DNA from: Asaia siamensis
GTDB lineage: Bacteria > Pseudomonadota > Alphaproteobacteria > Acetobacterales > Acetobacteraceae
Direction of reading: 5' to 3'
Assembly (NCBI RefSeq): GCF_014635085.1
Contig: NZ_BMCH01000002.1
Span: 124,001-188,000, forward strand
DNA: 64,000 nt
In this document: piece after piece, positions 35,634 through 45,359 of the stretch
Position numbering within the stretch: position 1 is the first letter of the stretch
Layout of the letters: each line of letters opens with the position of its first letter
The notes under the pieces: generated by a model
What the model saw: only the letters and a program-made list of their open reading frames with translations
Databases searched by the model: none
Told to the model about the DNA's origin: nothing
Translations under genes and position numbers: made by a program

Positions 35634-35860
35634 GGATCGGGCCTTTTGCAGACGGCGTTGGGCGGAGCATAATGAAAATCAGATCGAAACGATTGGAGCT
35701 TGCCTGAGATGAGAGCGCTTCGCAACTTTGAGGGCTATCCCCACCCGCTTCTTTCTGAAACCTGTGAACGACCCCGGATGCGTTTTTATTGTGCAATAAA
35801 GGCTCATAGGCAGAAACGATTGGCTCTCCGGGTTATCGGCACGCACAAAGGAGAGACGAC
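35634..35860. promoter_or_regulatory. Divergent region between sodC and the DUF1272 gene, with inverted repeat
   Basis: No gene is supported here. A 16-base inverted repeat, TTTATTG-TG-CAATAAA, lies at 35785-35800 and is AT-rich against its surroundings, so it is a candidate operator. The ribosome site AAAGGAGAG for the DUF1272 gene lies at 35848-35856. Promoter boxes could not be fixed with confidence. Confidence 0.4.
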
Positions 35861-36100
35861 ATGCTTGAACTCAGACCCGGCTGTGAATGCTGCGATCGTG
35901 ATCTGCCCCCGGACACGGATCAGGCCATGATCTGTTCGTTCGAATGCACTTTCTGTCTGGACTGCACGACAGTCAGGCTTGGCGGGCTCTGCCCCAATTG
36001 CGGGGGCGATCTCGTCAGGCGGCCAACCAGACCTGTCCGGTTTCTGGGCAGGTCGCCCGCCTCGACACAGCGGGTTTTCAAGCAGCTTGGCTGCGCGTGA
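35861..36100 (+). CDS. Small cysteine-rich DUF1272 protein
   Basis: The 79-residue protein has nine cysteines in ECCDRDLP, ICSFECTFCLDC and CPNCGGDL, the DUF1272 zinc-binding arrangement. The MLELRPGCECC opening is typical. Function is unknown; a small zinc-ribbon-like fold is likely. ATG at 35861 follows AAAGGAGAG. The next gene is 161 bases downstream. Confidence 0.9.
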   Translation: MLELRPGCECCDRDLPPDTDQAMICSFECTFCLDCTTVRLGGLCPNCGGDLVRRPTRPVRFLGRSPASTQRVFKQLGCA

Positions 36101-36261
36101 TGCGTGTGCCTGGTTAAAACGGATTTTCGTAACGATCCTGTCGGGACTTCAATAGGCTCACGGTAACGAGTGTTTTCAAGAGCGGCTATCTGCCTCTTTC
36201 AGCTTCTCTCATGCGGACAGCTCGAACTGCCCGGTGATGACAATCAGGAATAGGAAATACT

Positions 36262-37368
36262 ATGAGCGCAAACGCGTCTGGTGGTTCTGGGAGGCTGATA
36301 CGGTGGCTGGGCGTTGCGTCTCTGCCTTGCCTGCTGGCCGTCGGGTTTGCGGCTGCCGGAGGCTGGCTCAGCCCGCATCGCGTGACACCGAATACAATGC
36401 TTGCCGCGCTTCGGGGTGTCGATGGCGCGCATCCGGGGTTTCGGCGCAATCACGCCAAAGGTGTCTGTGTGGCGGGGTGGTTTGAAGGCAATGGCCAAGC
36501 AGCATCTTATTCTCCGGCTTTTGCGTTCGATACGAAGCGTGTGCCGGTGATCGGTCGCTTCGCGCTGGCAGGCGGGATGCCCTACCAGGGTGATGCACCC
36601 GGCAAGGTGCGCAGTATGGCACTCGCGCTGAAAGGGCCGGGTGGGCAGGAATGGCGCATGGGGCTAAACGATATCCCAGTCTTTCCCGTCAGTACGCCGC
36701 AGGAATTTCAGGCTTTGCAGCAGGCGGTCCGCCCTGTGGCGGCAACAGGCAAACCTGATCCGCTGGCCGTCCAGGCATTTCGCGCGGCGCATCCATGGCT
36801 GGCGTCGGCCGGAAAGGCACTCGCAGAGCGGCCGATCACGTCCGGTTTTGAGAACGACACCTACCTGAGTCTCGATAGTTTCGTGCTGCAGGGTGTCGAT
36901 GGGCGCAGCACTGCCATAAGGTTTGCGATGGTGCCAGAGGAGGCCAGATTTGCCGATATGCCTGGCAAGGGAAAGAACGCCTCCTTCGACCAGCTCGATG
37001 AGGCCATTTCGGCCCATCCGTTGCGCTGGACGCTGGTGCTGACACTGGCGGGAGCGGACGATGCGGTAAACGATCCGAGCCGCCTCTGGTCGGGGCAGGA
37101 CAAGCAGATTACGGCGGGTACCCTTACCCTGACCCACCTCGCGAGCGAGGCGGGGGGCGACTGCACCGACATTGTCTTCGACCCGCTGGTCCTGCCCGAG
37201 GGCATAATGCCTTCCGATGATCCGGTTCTTCAGGCGCGCTCGGCGACCTATATGCGTTCCTTTGCCGAGCGTTCGCGCGAAAAACGGCCCAGGCCTGCTT
37301 TCGATCCGGCGGTGTCGCCCAGTGAAAAAACCGGTTCGGAGTCTGTTTCGTCGGAGAAAGCGTCATGA
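36262..37368 (+). CDS. Membrane-anchored catalase-related peroxidase (SrpA-like)
   Basis: The 368-residue protein has an N-terminal membrane segment or uncleaved signal (residues 12-36) and a minimal catalase fold: active-site His64 in FRRNHAKGVCV, family blocks RFALAGGMPYQGD and GLNDIPVF, and the haem-ligand tyrosine in ARSATYMRSF. This matches the short catalase-related peroxidases exported to the periplasm. Such proteins oxidise electron donors with peroxide. It overlaps a cytochrome b561 gene by four bases (ATGA), so the cytochrome is probably its electron donor. Confidence 0.88.
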   Translation: MSANASGGSGRLIRWLGVASLPCLLAVGFAAAGGWLSPHRVTPNTMLAALRGVDGAHPGFRRNHAKGVCVAGWFEGNGQAASYSPAFAFDTKRVPVIGRFALAGGMPYQGDAPGKVRSMALALKGPGGQEWRMGLNDIPVFPVSTPQEFQALQQAVRPVAATGKPDPLAVQAFRAAHPWLASAGKALAERPITSGFENDTYLSLDSFVLQGVDGRSTAIRFAMVPEEARFADMPGKGKNASFDQLDEAISAHPLRWTLVLTLAGADDAVNDPSRLWSGQDKQITAGTLTLTHLASEAGGDCTDIVFDPLVLPEGIMPSDDPVLQARSATYMRSFAERSREKRPRPAFDPAVSPSEKTGSESVSSEKAS

Positions 37369-37940
37369 ACCCGATCGTGTTTTTTGCGCGTTCCTCGCGT
37401 GTGCTGCACTGGCTTATGGCAGTTCTGATCCTGGTGATGTTGTTTGTCGGCGTGTTCATGGCAGCGAGTGTCGGGCCCGCCTATCACGCTCTTGTCGGGT
37501 TTCATCGCCCTCTCGGGATTGCCTTGCTCGCGCTTGTCGTATTGCGTCTGATCAATCGCTTCTTTCATCGTCCGCCTGCCTTGCCCGCCGATCTGCCGCC
37601 GCTCATGGCGATTGGCGCCAAGGCCTCTCATTGGGCGCTCTACGCGCTGATGATGGCTTTGCCTCTCATAGGCTGGGCCATGCTTTCAGCAGGCGGTTAC
37701 CCCATTCCGCTATTCGGGAACGGCGTTCTGCTGCCACCGCTGCTGCCGCATGACGCGGCGCTCTGGGGCTGGCTGCGTCTCACGCATACGGTGCTGGCTT
37801 TCGCCCTTTTTGCCCTAATCATGGCGCATGGCGGGGCCGCCCTGTTTCACTTTCTGATCCGCCGCGATGGCGTTCTTCAGAGCATGATCGGCGGCGGTTC
37901 AGTTTCTCCGGGCGGGGAGCATTCTGCCTCGCATGACTGA
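37365..37940 (+). CDS. Cytochrome b561
   Basis: The 191-residue membrane protein has four membrane segments with haem-binding histidines in RVLHWLMAVLIL, GFHRPLGI, SHWALYALM and TVLAFALFALIMAHGGAALFHF (near residues 15, 45, 85 and 140-155). Bacterial b561 proteins pass electrons from ubiquinol. The start overlaps the peroxidase gene by ATGA, so the pair likely forms a quinol-linked peroxidase at the inner membrane. The downstream hairpin terminator is at 38106-38131. Confidence 0.9.
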   Translation: MNPIVFFARSSRVLHWLMAVLILVMLFVGVFMAASVGPAYHALVGFHRPLGIALLALVVLRLINRFFHRPPALPADLPPLMAIGAKASHWALYALMMALPLIGWAMLSAGGYPIPLFGNGVLLPPLLPHDAALWGWLRLTHTVLAFALFALIMAHGGAALFHFLIRRDGVLQSMIGGGSVSPGGEHSASHD

Positions 37941-38105
37941 GTGAGCAGCAGCATCAGGTGAGCAAATCTGATGGCGGCTTCTGGTCGGGTCGAGCTGAAC
38001 AGCCCTACCGACAGACGAAAGCCGCCACAGCCCTGCGCTATTTCGTCACTTGTTGCTGTCTGCCGGGCAGTATTGGGCGAGCGGCATTGTCTGCTGAAGG
38101 CACAA

Positions 38106-38131
38106 AAAAAGCGGCCCGAAAGCCGCTTTTT
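38106..38131. terminator. Bidirectional rho-independent terminator
   Basis: AAAAAGCGGC (38106-38115) pairs perfectly with GCCGCTTTTT (38122-38131) around a six-base CCGAAA loop. It lies between the convergent cytochrome b561 gene and the small exported protein at 38154-38612, and its A-run/T-run symmetry fits termination of both transcripts. A second stem, GATCACC with GGTGATC, follows at 38134-38155 and overlaps the stop of the minus-strand gene. Confidence 0.88.
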
Positions 38132-38153
38132 CCGATCACCGAAAGAGTGGTGA

Positions 38154-38612
38154 TCAGTCTTCGATCTGGAACGACAGGCCCTGACCGCCAGCGGCCAGAT
38201 GGGCGCCACGTGTTGCAGTGGTGATCTTGATCTTCACGCCATTGCTGTTGCTCAGGATCGCGCCGCCGATTCCGCGATCGAGCGTAGCGTCGCCATTCAG
38301 TGCACCGTAACCGCCGTCGAAATCATGCAGGTTCTTGAGGTTGTAGACGATGCCCGTGGCTTCGATCTTCGAGAAACCCACAGCTGCAATGTTGCCGCCC
38401 GAAATCTTGAAGCGATAGGTCTTGTGACCGAAGGTCAGCGTGCCCTGACCCCAAGTGTACCCGATGCCGACATCGGCCGACTTGGCCGTGAGCGTGATGT
38501 GACCAACCGGCGTGCCGAGAGCGTCAGGGGCGGCATGGGCAACCGGCATCACGGCCAGGGCGGCTGCAGCGAAGGTGGAAGCGGCCAGAGCCCGGCGGGT
38601 AAATGAGCGCAT
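38154..38612 (-). CDS. Small exported beta-rich protein, unknown function
   Basis: The 152-residue protein has a clear signal peptide (ALAASTFAAAALAVMPVAHAAPD) and a mature domain of about 120 residues rich in strands, with GYTWGQGTLTFGHKTYRF (near residue 51) and VGFSKIEATGIVYNL. I recall similar small exported proteins from alphaproteobacteria but can give no function. It sits alone and converges on cytochrome b561. Confidence 0.72.
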   Translation of the reverse strand: MRSFTRRALAASTFAAAALAVMPVAHAAPDALGTPVGHITLTAKSADVGIGYTWGQGTLTFGHKTYRFKISGGNIAAVGFSKIEATGIVYNLKNLHDFDGGYGALNGDATLDRGIGGAILSNSNGVKIKITTATRGAHLAAGGQGLSFQIED

Positions 38613-38828
38613 CTGTTTGTTCCTCTCAAAAGGGAATGCGTTATGCAGCGTTAACTCACCGCATCGATTTTCGTTCCCGTCTTCTCGTGTGATCGCGAGG
38701 CAGTGAAAAGGATTGCAGTCTTATCGGTCCGATCTCGCTGATGAGACCGGACGGCAAGCGTGGGGCAGATGCTTTCTGGTCCTGACGCGGTCTTATTGGA
38801 TCGGATCGTCCGGCACTTGTGGAGACGG

Positions 38829-39731
38829 CTAGGGGCAGTCAGATGGCGCAAGGACGATGAAGAGCGTTTCGTTGTCTAGCCCTCTGTATGTCCATGACAT
38901 CGAGTAACCAGCATCGCGCAGGAGCTTCGTTGATTTTGAGCAATAGTATGCTTCTACTTTGGGTCGCAGTTCGCTCAGGAGTTTTTGTCTCAGATCGTCG
39001 GTAACGGGGATAGGGTCGCCAGTTCTGACACGCAGATCGAAATCATTGGCGATCGTCTGTTTCTCTAAGGTGATATCGACAGCGACAATCGAGTCACTGA
39101 GACGTCGCGGCAAATTTCTCTTCTCTTCCTTTATTGAGTTCAGGAGAGCGTCTGGCGTGGTTGTCTCCCGGGATCCGCGGAATGATGTCAGAATGTCTTG
39201 GACAATGAGAAGAGCCACGATGCCGATCAGCACTCTGGTCTCATTGCCCCGTGGGCTCAGAACGACCGTTTTGCAACGTCTGTCCCATGAGGCTCCTGAG
39301 GCGCCAGTGCTTGCGAACCACTGAACGATCAGGGCGACGATATTCAGGCCCGGGATCATGCAGCCGAAGCCAAGCGACCATATGTAAAAATTGCGTTTCA
39401 GATAGCTCGTTAATCCCGGATCGGGATTTCCGTCGAATCTGATTGAAATGCCGAATATGAAGTTGCCAATGTTATTTCCGAAAACACAAGATATCATGGA
39501 ATCTGAAATAAAATATATTCCTGAAGTTAAAAATGCTATTATACAATAAATAAAAATGAAATAATTAGCACTATGCGACGTTTTTGGTGTGATGTCGTCT
39601 ATAAGCCCGCATTGCGAGATAATGTATTCTACGACAGGCCAGATGAGGCTGCACCAAATTGCGGTATCAAGGCATCGCGAAAGAAATCTGACAGTCGGTC
39701 CCGCAGGGGTGAGTTCGTATTGGCGTGTCAT
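38829..39731 (-). CDS. RDD-domain membrane protein in an AT-rich segment
   Basis: The 300-residue protein has the RDD motif RFLSRCLDTAIW near residue 16, three or four membrane segments to about residue 150, and a soluble C-terminal half (around residues 185-300) with a cysteine near the end. RDD proteins are membrane proteins of mostly unknown, sometimes transport-related function. The 5' part is strikingly AT-rich (32 G/C in 120 bases at 39481-39600). ATG at 39731 is used; a TTG further upstream is possible. The ribosome site is weak. Confidence 0.72.
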   Translation of the reverse strand: MTRQYELTPAGPTVRFLSRCLDTAIWCSLIWPVVEYIISQCGLIDDITPKTSHSANYFIFIYCIIAFLTSGIYFISDSMISCVFGNNIGNFIFGISIRFDGNPDPGLTSYLKRNFYIWSLGFGCMIPGLNIVALIVQWFASTGASGASWDRRCKTVVLSPRGNETRVLIGIVALLIVQDILTSFRGSRETTTPDALLNSIKEEKRNLPRRLSDSIVAVDITLEKQTIANDFDLRVRTGDPIPVTDDLRQKLLSELRPKVEAYYCSKSTKLLRDAGYSMSWTYRGLDNETLFIVLAPSDCP

Positions 39732-39944
39732 GGATTTTTCTTGCTGTTTTATATTCTCTCCTGTTTCAGATATCCTGACGGTTCTGGTCAATACTGGCAG
39801 AAAAATAGCTCTTCACGATAATAATATCAGGAATTCGCGCCGTCGGATCTGATAACCGGGACTGCCGTCAAACAGCCTCAATCCTGTCTACGCGCGCCAT
39901 TCAGGCATTTTGCGGCTGCTCTGCCAGGCGGACGACAGGCGGTG

Positions 39945-39970
39945 CAAGGTCGCCGTTTCCGGCGACCTTG
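39945..39970. terminator. Hairpin downstream of the aldo/keto reductase gene
   Basis: CAAGGTCGCCG (39945-39955) pairs perfectly with CGGCGACCTTG (39960-39970) around a TTTC loop, giving 11 base pairs. It lies 20 bases beyond the stop of the minus-strand aldo/keto reductase gene. No T-run follows on that strand, so it may only partly terminate. The rest of 39732-39989 holds no gene I can support. Confidence 0.65.
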
Positions 39971-39989
39971 TGCTTGGCGCAGCTTGGCT

Positions 39990-40982
39990 TCAGTCGCGCT
40001 GTGGCGGTGCCATGAAATCGGGCTCGATCGGGTCAGGCACATGTGTGCGCAGAATGGCCTCGATGTCGCTCTTGTCCTGCGCGCTTAGCGCCCAGCCAAA
40101 GGCGGCGTCGATCCCTTCGATCTGTTCGGGCTTGCGTGCCCCCCACAGTGCCACTGTCGGCCCCTGATCGAGCACCCAGCGAATGGCGAGGGCCAGCATT
40201 GATTTATCGTGGCGGGCAGCAATGGCCTTGAGGGCCTCGACGGCGTGCAGATAATGCTCGAATACTGGTGGCTGGAATTTCGGGTCAGCGCTTCTCAGAT
40301 CGTCTTTCGGAAAACGCGTCCCGCTATTCATCTTCCCGGCCAGAAGTCCGCGACAGAGAGGGCCATACGCCATCACGATTGCGTTATGGGCTTTGGCGTA
40401 AGGCAGGATATCGCGCTCGGTGGTAACGCGTTCGAACAGATTATAGGGCGGCTGGATCGTGCTGATCGGGGTGACGGCAGCAAACCGGTCCATATCTGTC
40501 ACCGAGAAATTGCTGACACCGATGGCCCTGATCTTGCCCTCCTGCCGGAGCTTTTCCAGCTCGTGGGCGGTTTCCTCCACCGGGGTCTTACCGTCCGGCC
40601 AATGCACCTGTTCCAGATCGATCACATCGGTTTTCAGGCGGCGCAGGGAGTCTTCAACCTCCTTGCGGACACGTTCCGGACGGCTGTCGCGATAGACTTT
40701 CTGGTCATCTGTCCACGCCAGACCAAGCTTTGTTGCCAGGATGACATCCTTGCGCCTGCCGCCCTCAAGGGCGCGACCGATGACCTCTTCACTATGACCG
40801 AACCCATAGACAGGGGCCGTGTCGATGAAGTTGATCCCGCTATCGAGCGCGCGATGAATGGTGCGTATGGCGTTGTCGTCGTCAGGGCCACCCCACATCC
40901 ACCCACCTATGGCCCAGGTGCCGAGGGCTATGCGTGTGACGGGCTTGTCGAGACCCTTGATGGTAATTGTATCGGTCGTCAT
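39990..40982 (-). CDS. Aldo/keto reductase
   Basis: The 330-residue protein has the active-site set D-x3-Y in FIDTAPVYGFGHSEE, the lysine in ILATKLGL and histidine in LEQVHWPDG. The N-terminal GTWAIGGWMWGG and the later GVSNFS and VIGRALEGG are typical of NADPH-dependent AKRs of the YghZ/Tas-like group. The substrate is unknown. ATG at 40982 follows CAGGGAG; the longer frame reaching 41024 is unlikely. It diverges from the O-antigen-ligase-like gene. Confidence 0.92.
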   Translation of the reverse strand: MTTDTITIKGLDKPVTRIALGTWAIGGWMWGGPDDDNAIRTIHRALDSGINFIDTAPVYGFGHSEEVIGRALEGGRRKDVILATKLGLAWTDDQKVYRDSRPERVRKEVEDSLRRLKTDVIDLEQVHWPDGKTPVEETAHELEKLRQEGKIRAIGVSNFSVTDMDRFAAVTPISTIQPPYNLFERVTTERDILPYAKAHNAIVMAYGPLCRGLLAGKMNSGTRFPKDDLRSADPKFQPPVFEHYLHAVEALKAIAARHDKSMLALAIRWVLDQGPTVALWGARKPEQIEGIDAAFGWALSAQDKSDIEAILRTHVPDPIEPDFMAPPQRD

Positions 40983-41088
40983 TGAAAACACTCCCTGATC
41001 GGAAAAGATGACATCGTGTTCCATACGGTTGCACAGGGTAATCGTTGCCTCCCTTGCGCCCTGTGCAGCGACGGGGCATCACCGTTTC

Positions 41089-42432
41089 ATGACCAGAACC
41101 GACCGTTTCCTCCCTGTGCTTGATCGTCTCGGTCTGGTGGCAACGCTGTTGCTGCCGGTGTTTCTCATCCATGGCAGGGTCTTTTCAGAGATCCTGATGG
41201 ACCTGCTGGCAATCGGCCTGTTGGCACGTTCCGCATCAGGGCTTGGCTGGGGGTGGGTGAACCAGTTCTGGGTGCGCGTTGCCCTGCTCTGGTGGGGGTG
41301 GCAAATCGTCTGTTCGTTGCCTCATATCGGGCTTGGCTCATCCCAGGCGCTCACACAGGCTGTTCTCGCTATACGCTTCCCGCTGATGGCTGCGGCGCTG
41401 CAGGTCTGGACGCTTTCGACCGACCGGGCACGGCGTGTGATGGCCGGGGTGCTGGTCGCGTGCTGCCTCTACTTCGTGCTGCAATTCGTCGTGCAGGCGG
41501 TGTTCGGCCATAACCTGTTCGGCTATCCGCGCTATTTCGATGGCACGCTGACGGGGCCTTATGCTCATCCGCGTGCAGCTGCGCCTTTCTCACGTCTTGT
41601 TCTGCCGGTGATGATGCTAGGCTGTGCGTGGCTTGTGGATCATGCGGGCAGGAACGGGGCAATGCCCGATCGTGCAGCAAAGCTGCGTGGCTTTCTGGGC
41701 ATGAGCATTCTGGCCATCGGAGTGGTGGCGTTGATGGTGCTTGCCGGTCAGCGCATTCCGATGGCGTTGACTGTTCTTGGCATGGCGGTCTGCGCGTTGT
41801 TCTATCGCCCGCTTCGCCCCGCCGCGCTGGTTGCCCTTTGCAGCCTGCCGGTGCTTGTGCTTCTGGCGCGCCTCTTCGCCCCCCAGGCCTTCCATCACCT
41901 TGTCATTCTGGCGGCACAGCAGCTGGGCCATTTCTGGCAGTCGCATTACGGTCTGGTCTTTACCCGCGCTGTTGTCATGGCACAGACCCATCCCGTCACC
42001 GGGCTCGGTTACGACGCGTTTCGACATGCCTGCGCCAGCCCGGCCTATCAGCATGGCCTTTCCTGGCTCAGTACGGCGCAGGATGGAGGCGGCACGCAAA
42101 TCTGTGTGCAGCATGCGCATAATCATTATCTGCAGGCCCTGACCAATGCCGGGCTGCCGGGGTTGTTCCTGTTCGGCGGTTTTGTCTTTGCCTGTCTGCG
42201 GGCGCTCTGGCCCCTGCAGGGAGCCCATCAGGCCTGGCGCATCGGGCTGTTTGCCGCTTTTTTCGTGCAGGAATGGCCGCTGGCCTCTGCCAGCGATTTC
42301 CTCAATCTGCCGCTTGGTGGTTGGGCGTTCACACTGCTCGGCGTGGGGCTGGCCGAGGCCATGGCACGCGCTGCCTCTGTTCCTCCATCGTCTGCCACCC
42401 TATATGCTGAGCCCACAGCAACCCTTCGCTAG
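41089..42432 (+). CDS. O-antigen ligase/polymerase-like membrane protein
   Basis: The 447-residue protein has about ten membrane segments and a large periplasmic loop near residues 285-345 with VMAQTHPVTGLGYDAFRH and HAHNHYLQALTNAGLPGL. The H-x-H-N-x-x-L block is characteristic of the WaaL/Wzy_C family, which joins O-antigen or polymers to lipid A or elongates glycans. It lies alone, 106 bases after the divergent aldo/keto reductase start, and no glycan cluster surrounds it. ATG at 41089 is used. Confidence 0.82.
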   Translation: MTRTDRFLPVLDRLGLVATLLLPVFLIHGRVFSEILMDLLAIGLLARSASGLGWGWVNQFWVRVALLWWGWQIVCSLPHIGLGSSQALTQAVLAIRFPLMAAALQVWTLSTDRARRVMAGVLVACCLYFVLQFVVQAVFGHNLFGYPRYFDGTLTGPYAHPRAAAPFSRLVLPVMMLGCAWLVDHAGRNGAMPDRAAKLRGFLGMSILAIGVVALMVLAGQRIPMALTVLGMAVCALFYRPLRPAALVALCSLPVLVLLARLFAPQAFHHLVILAAQQLGHFWQSHYGLVFTRAVVMAQTHPVTGLGYDAFRHACASPAYQHGLSWLSTAQDGGGTQICVQHAHNHYLQALTNAGLPGLFLFGGFVFACLRALWPLQGAHQAWRIGLFAAFFVQEWPLASASDFLNLPLGGWAFTLLGVGLAEAMARAASVPPSSATLYAEPTATLR

Positions 42433-42446
42433 CACCCGGAGTGCCG

Positions 42447-43405
<959 letters not shown>

Positions 43406-43409
<4 letters not shown>

Positions 43410-44440
43410 GCGAGATGACCGAACTTCTCGCCACGCGTGGTGCAGAAAAGACAATTGGTTCGCCTGTCACTGTCGTGGCCTGTGCCCGCGATGGCCAGAC
43501 CTTCGCTCTGGGCACGGTTGAGGGCGAGATCTTTCTCATTCCCGTCGCCGGGCTGAAGCATCCCGAGACATGGCAGCGGGTCGAGGCTCATGACGGTGCT
43601 GTGCTCTGTCTCGCCCCCGATACGGGCAAGACAGGCTTTGTCAGCGGTGGTGAAGATAACCGTCTGTGCCGCACCGAGACCGATGGCAGTGTCACCGAGC
43701 TTTATTGCGGGCGCCGCTGGGTCGATTGCGTGGCGACCACGACGGCCAATATTGCGTTTTCTGTCGGCAAGCAGCTCGAAATTCGCGATGCTGTCGGTCA
43801 GGTAACGCTGAAGACCCTCGATCACCCTTCGACGGTCACCGGCATTGTCTTCGACGCCAAGGGCAAGCGCGTTGCCGCGTCGCATTACAACGGCGTGTCG
43901 ATGTGGTTCATCGGAGCCAAGGTCGATACGGTGCGCCCGCTTGAATGGAAAGGTAGCCATACAGTGCTCGCCATTCATCCGGGTGGCGAGGCTCTCGTGA
44001 CGGCCATGCAGGAGAATGACCTGCATGGGTGGCGTCTGTCAGACGGCCATAACATGCGCATGAGCGGCTACCCCAAGCGTGTTACGTCGCTCTCCTTCAC
44101 CCGTAACGGCCGCTGGCTGGCGACATCGGGTGCCGACGCCATTGTGCTGTGGCCGTTCTTCGGCGGCGGCCCCATGGGCAAGCCCCCCACGGAGATGGCA
44201 CGTCTGCCCGGCGTCTTCTGCTCTGCTGTCTGCGCGCATCCGAAGAACGACATCATCGCGGCTGGCTTCGAAGACGGGTCCGTGCTGCTCGCTGAACTCG
44301 GTTCTGAGCGGGTGCTGCCAATCTGTCTTGGCAAGCGCGGCAAGGTGACAGGCCTCGTTTTCTCGCCTCTGGGTGGGGTGATGGTGTTCGGCACCGACGA
44401 TGGGGTGATTGCAGCAATCGATCTTTCATCAGCCGGGTGA
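43406..44440 (+). CDS. WD40 beta-propeller protein coupled to the CobW GTPase
   Basis: The 344-residue protein shows seven WD-like blades with the recurrent ending pattern, for example HDGAVLCLAPD, VTGIVFDAKGKRVAASHYNGVSMW and VTSLSFTRNGRWLATSGAD. It has no catalytic motif, so it likely acts as a binding platform. The ATGA overlap with the COG0523 GTPase gene argues for a functional pair, possibly a target or metal-delivery adaptor. Partners are otherwise unknown. Confidence 0.87.
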
Positions 44441-44512
44441 GGCTGCCTTAGGCCTCCGTGCCTCCCTTCCTGTCAGATGACGGTGGTTTATCCGGAAAGC
44501 TGAGTAGAGATG

Positions 44513-44535
44513 AGGAAGGGGCGCGCCCCTTTCCT
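44513..44535. terminator. Hairpin between the convergent WD40 and cobS genes
   Basis: AGGAA (44513-44517) and TTTCCT (44530-44535) flank the perfect palindrome GGGGCGCGCCCC (44518-44529). The fold has a tight central loop and one bulged base, and no long T-run. It sits between convergent stops at 44440 and 44586, so it is probably the folded end of both transcripts. Confidence 0.6.
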
Positions 44536-44585
44536 TTGGTGCGATACGGCTCTTTATCCGCGGGGGCCTTGCGCCACCGGGCTTA

Positions 44586-45359
44586 TCAGAACGGCAGTGA
44601 TTCGAAGCCTTTGAGGCTTGCCCCTGTCAGCACCAGCAACTCGGCGATGATTGCCGTCGCGCCAAGAACATCGCCGGTATAGCCGCCGATCAGGCGATAG
44701 GCGACGCTGCACAGACCCAGCGTGCCGAGGCAGGCGACCAGAAACAGAGACAGGGCGCCGAGCACGGAAAGCGAGCTTGCGATCACTGCCGTCAACAGCA
44801 TCGCGATCAGAAGGCAGCGTGCGGGCAGATGCCGGAGCTGATGGGCCAGCCCATCTGCGCGGGCAGGGCGCAGCCAGAGAAGAGGCAGCATGAGCGCCAG
44901 ACGTGAAAAGGCACCGGCCGTCATAAGAATGGAGACGATATGCAGTGGCTGCGTAGCAAGTGTGTTCATGGTCCCGGCCCGCAGCAGCATCACGAGACTG
45001 AGTGCCAGCCCGCCATAACTCCCGATACGGCTGTCACGCATGATTTCCAGGCGTTTCTGAGGGGTGTTTCCGCCGAATAATCCATCGATGCAATCGGCGA
45101 AGCCGTCTTCGTGCAGAGCGCCTGTCAGGACGAGCTGGACGACAATAGCCCAGCCGGTAGCAACGATGGCAGGCATGCCAAGGGTGATACCAAGCACCAG
45201 CACGGCGCCGGTCAGGGCGCCAATGGCTCCACCGATCAGAGGCCAGCACCAGCTGGAGCGGGCAAGGTTGATGTCGCCCTTGGGCGAATAGAGCCATCCT
45301 GTCGGGAGCCGCGTGAGCAGGCTGAGGCCCGCCGCCAAATCTGCGCGTATCTCAGTCAT
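44586..45359 (-). CDS. cobS: Adenosylcobinamide-GDP ribazoletransferase (cobalamin synthase)
   Basis: The 257-residue membrane protein has six or so membrane segments and the family block TGALHEDGFADCIDGLFGG (near residue 80), with DSRIGSYGG. It joins alpha-ribazole phosphate to adenosylcobinamide-GDP, the last step of cobalamin assembly. It is named CobS here in the E. coli/Salmonella sense; in the aerobic nomenclature it is CobV. It overlaps cobT by eight bases and is downstream of it. Confidence 0.93.
   Translation of the reverse strand: MTEIRADLAAGLSLLTRLPTGWLYSPKGDINLARSSWCWPLIGGAIGALTGAVLVLGITLGMPAIVATGWAIVVQLVLTGALHEDGFADCIDGLFGGNTPQKRLEIMRDSRIGSYGGLALSLVMLLRAGTMNTLATQPLHIVSILMTAGAFSRLALMLPLLWLRPARADGLAHQLRHLPARCLLIAMLLTAVIASSLSVLGALSLFLVACLGTLGLCSVAYRLIGGYTGDVLGATAIIAELLVLTGASLKGFESLPF

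Noticed and set aside
35498-35930. Short frames near the sodC promoter
   Set aside because: No family features, overlapping real genes or regulatory DNA.
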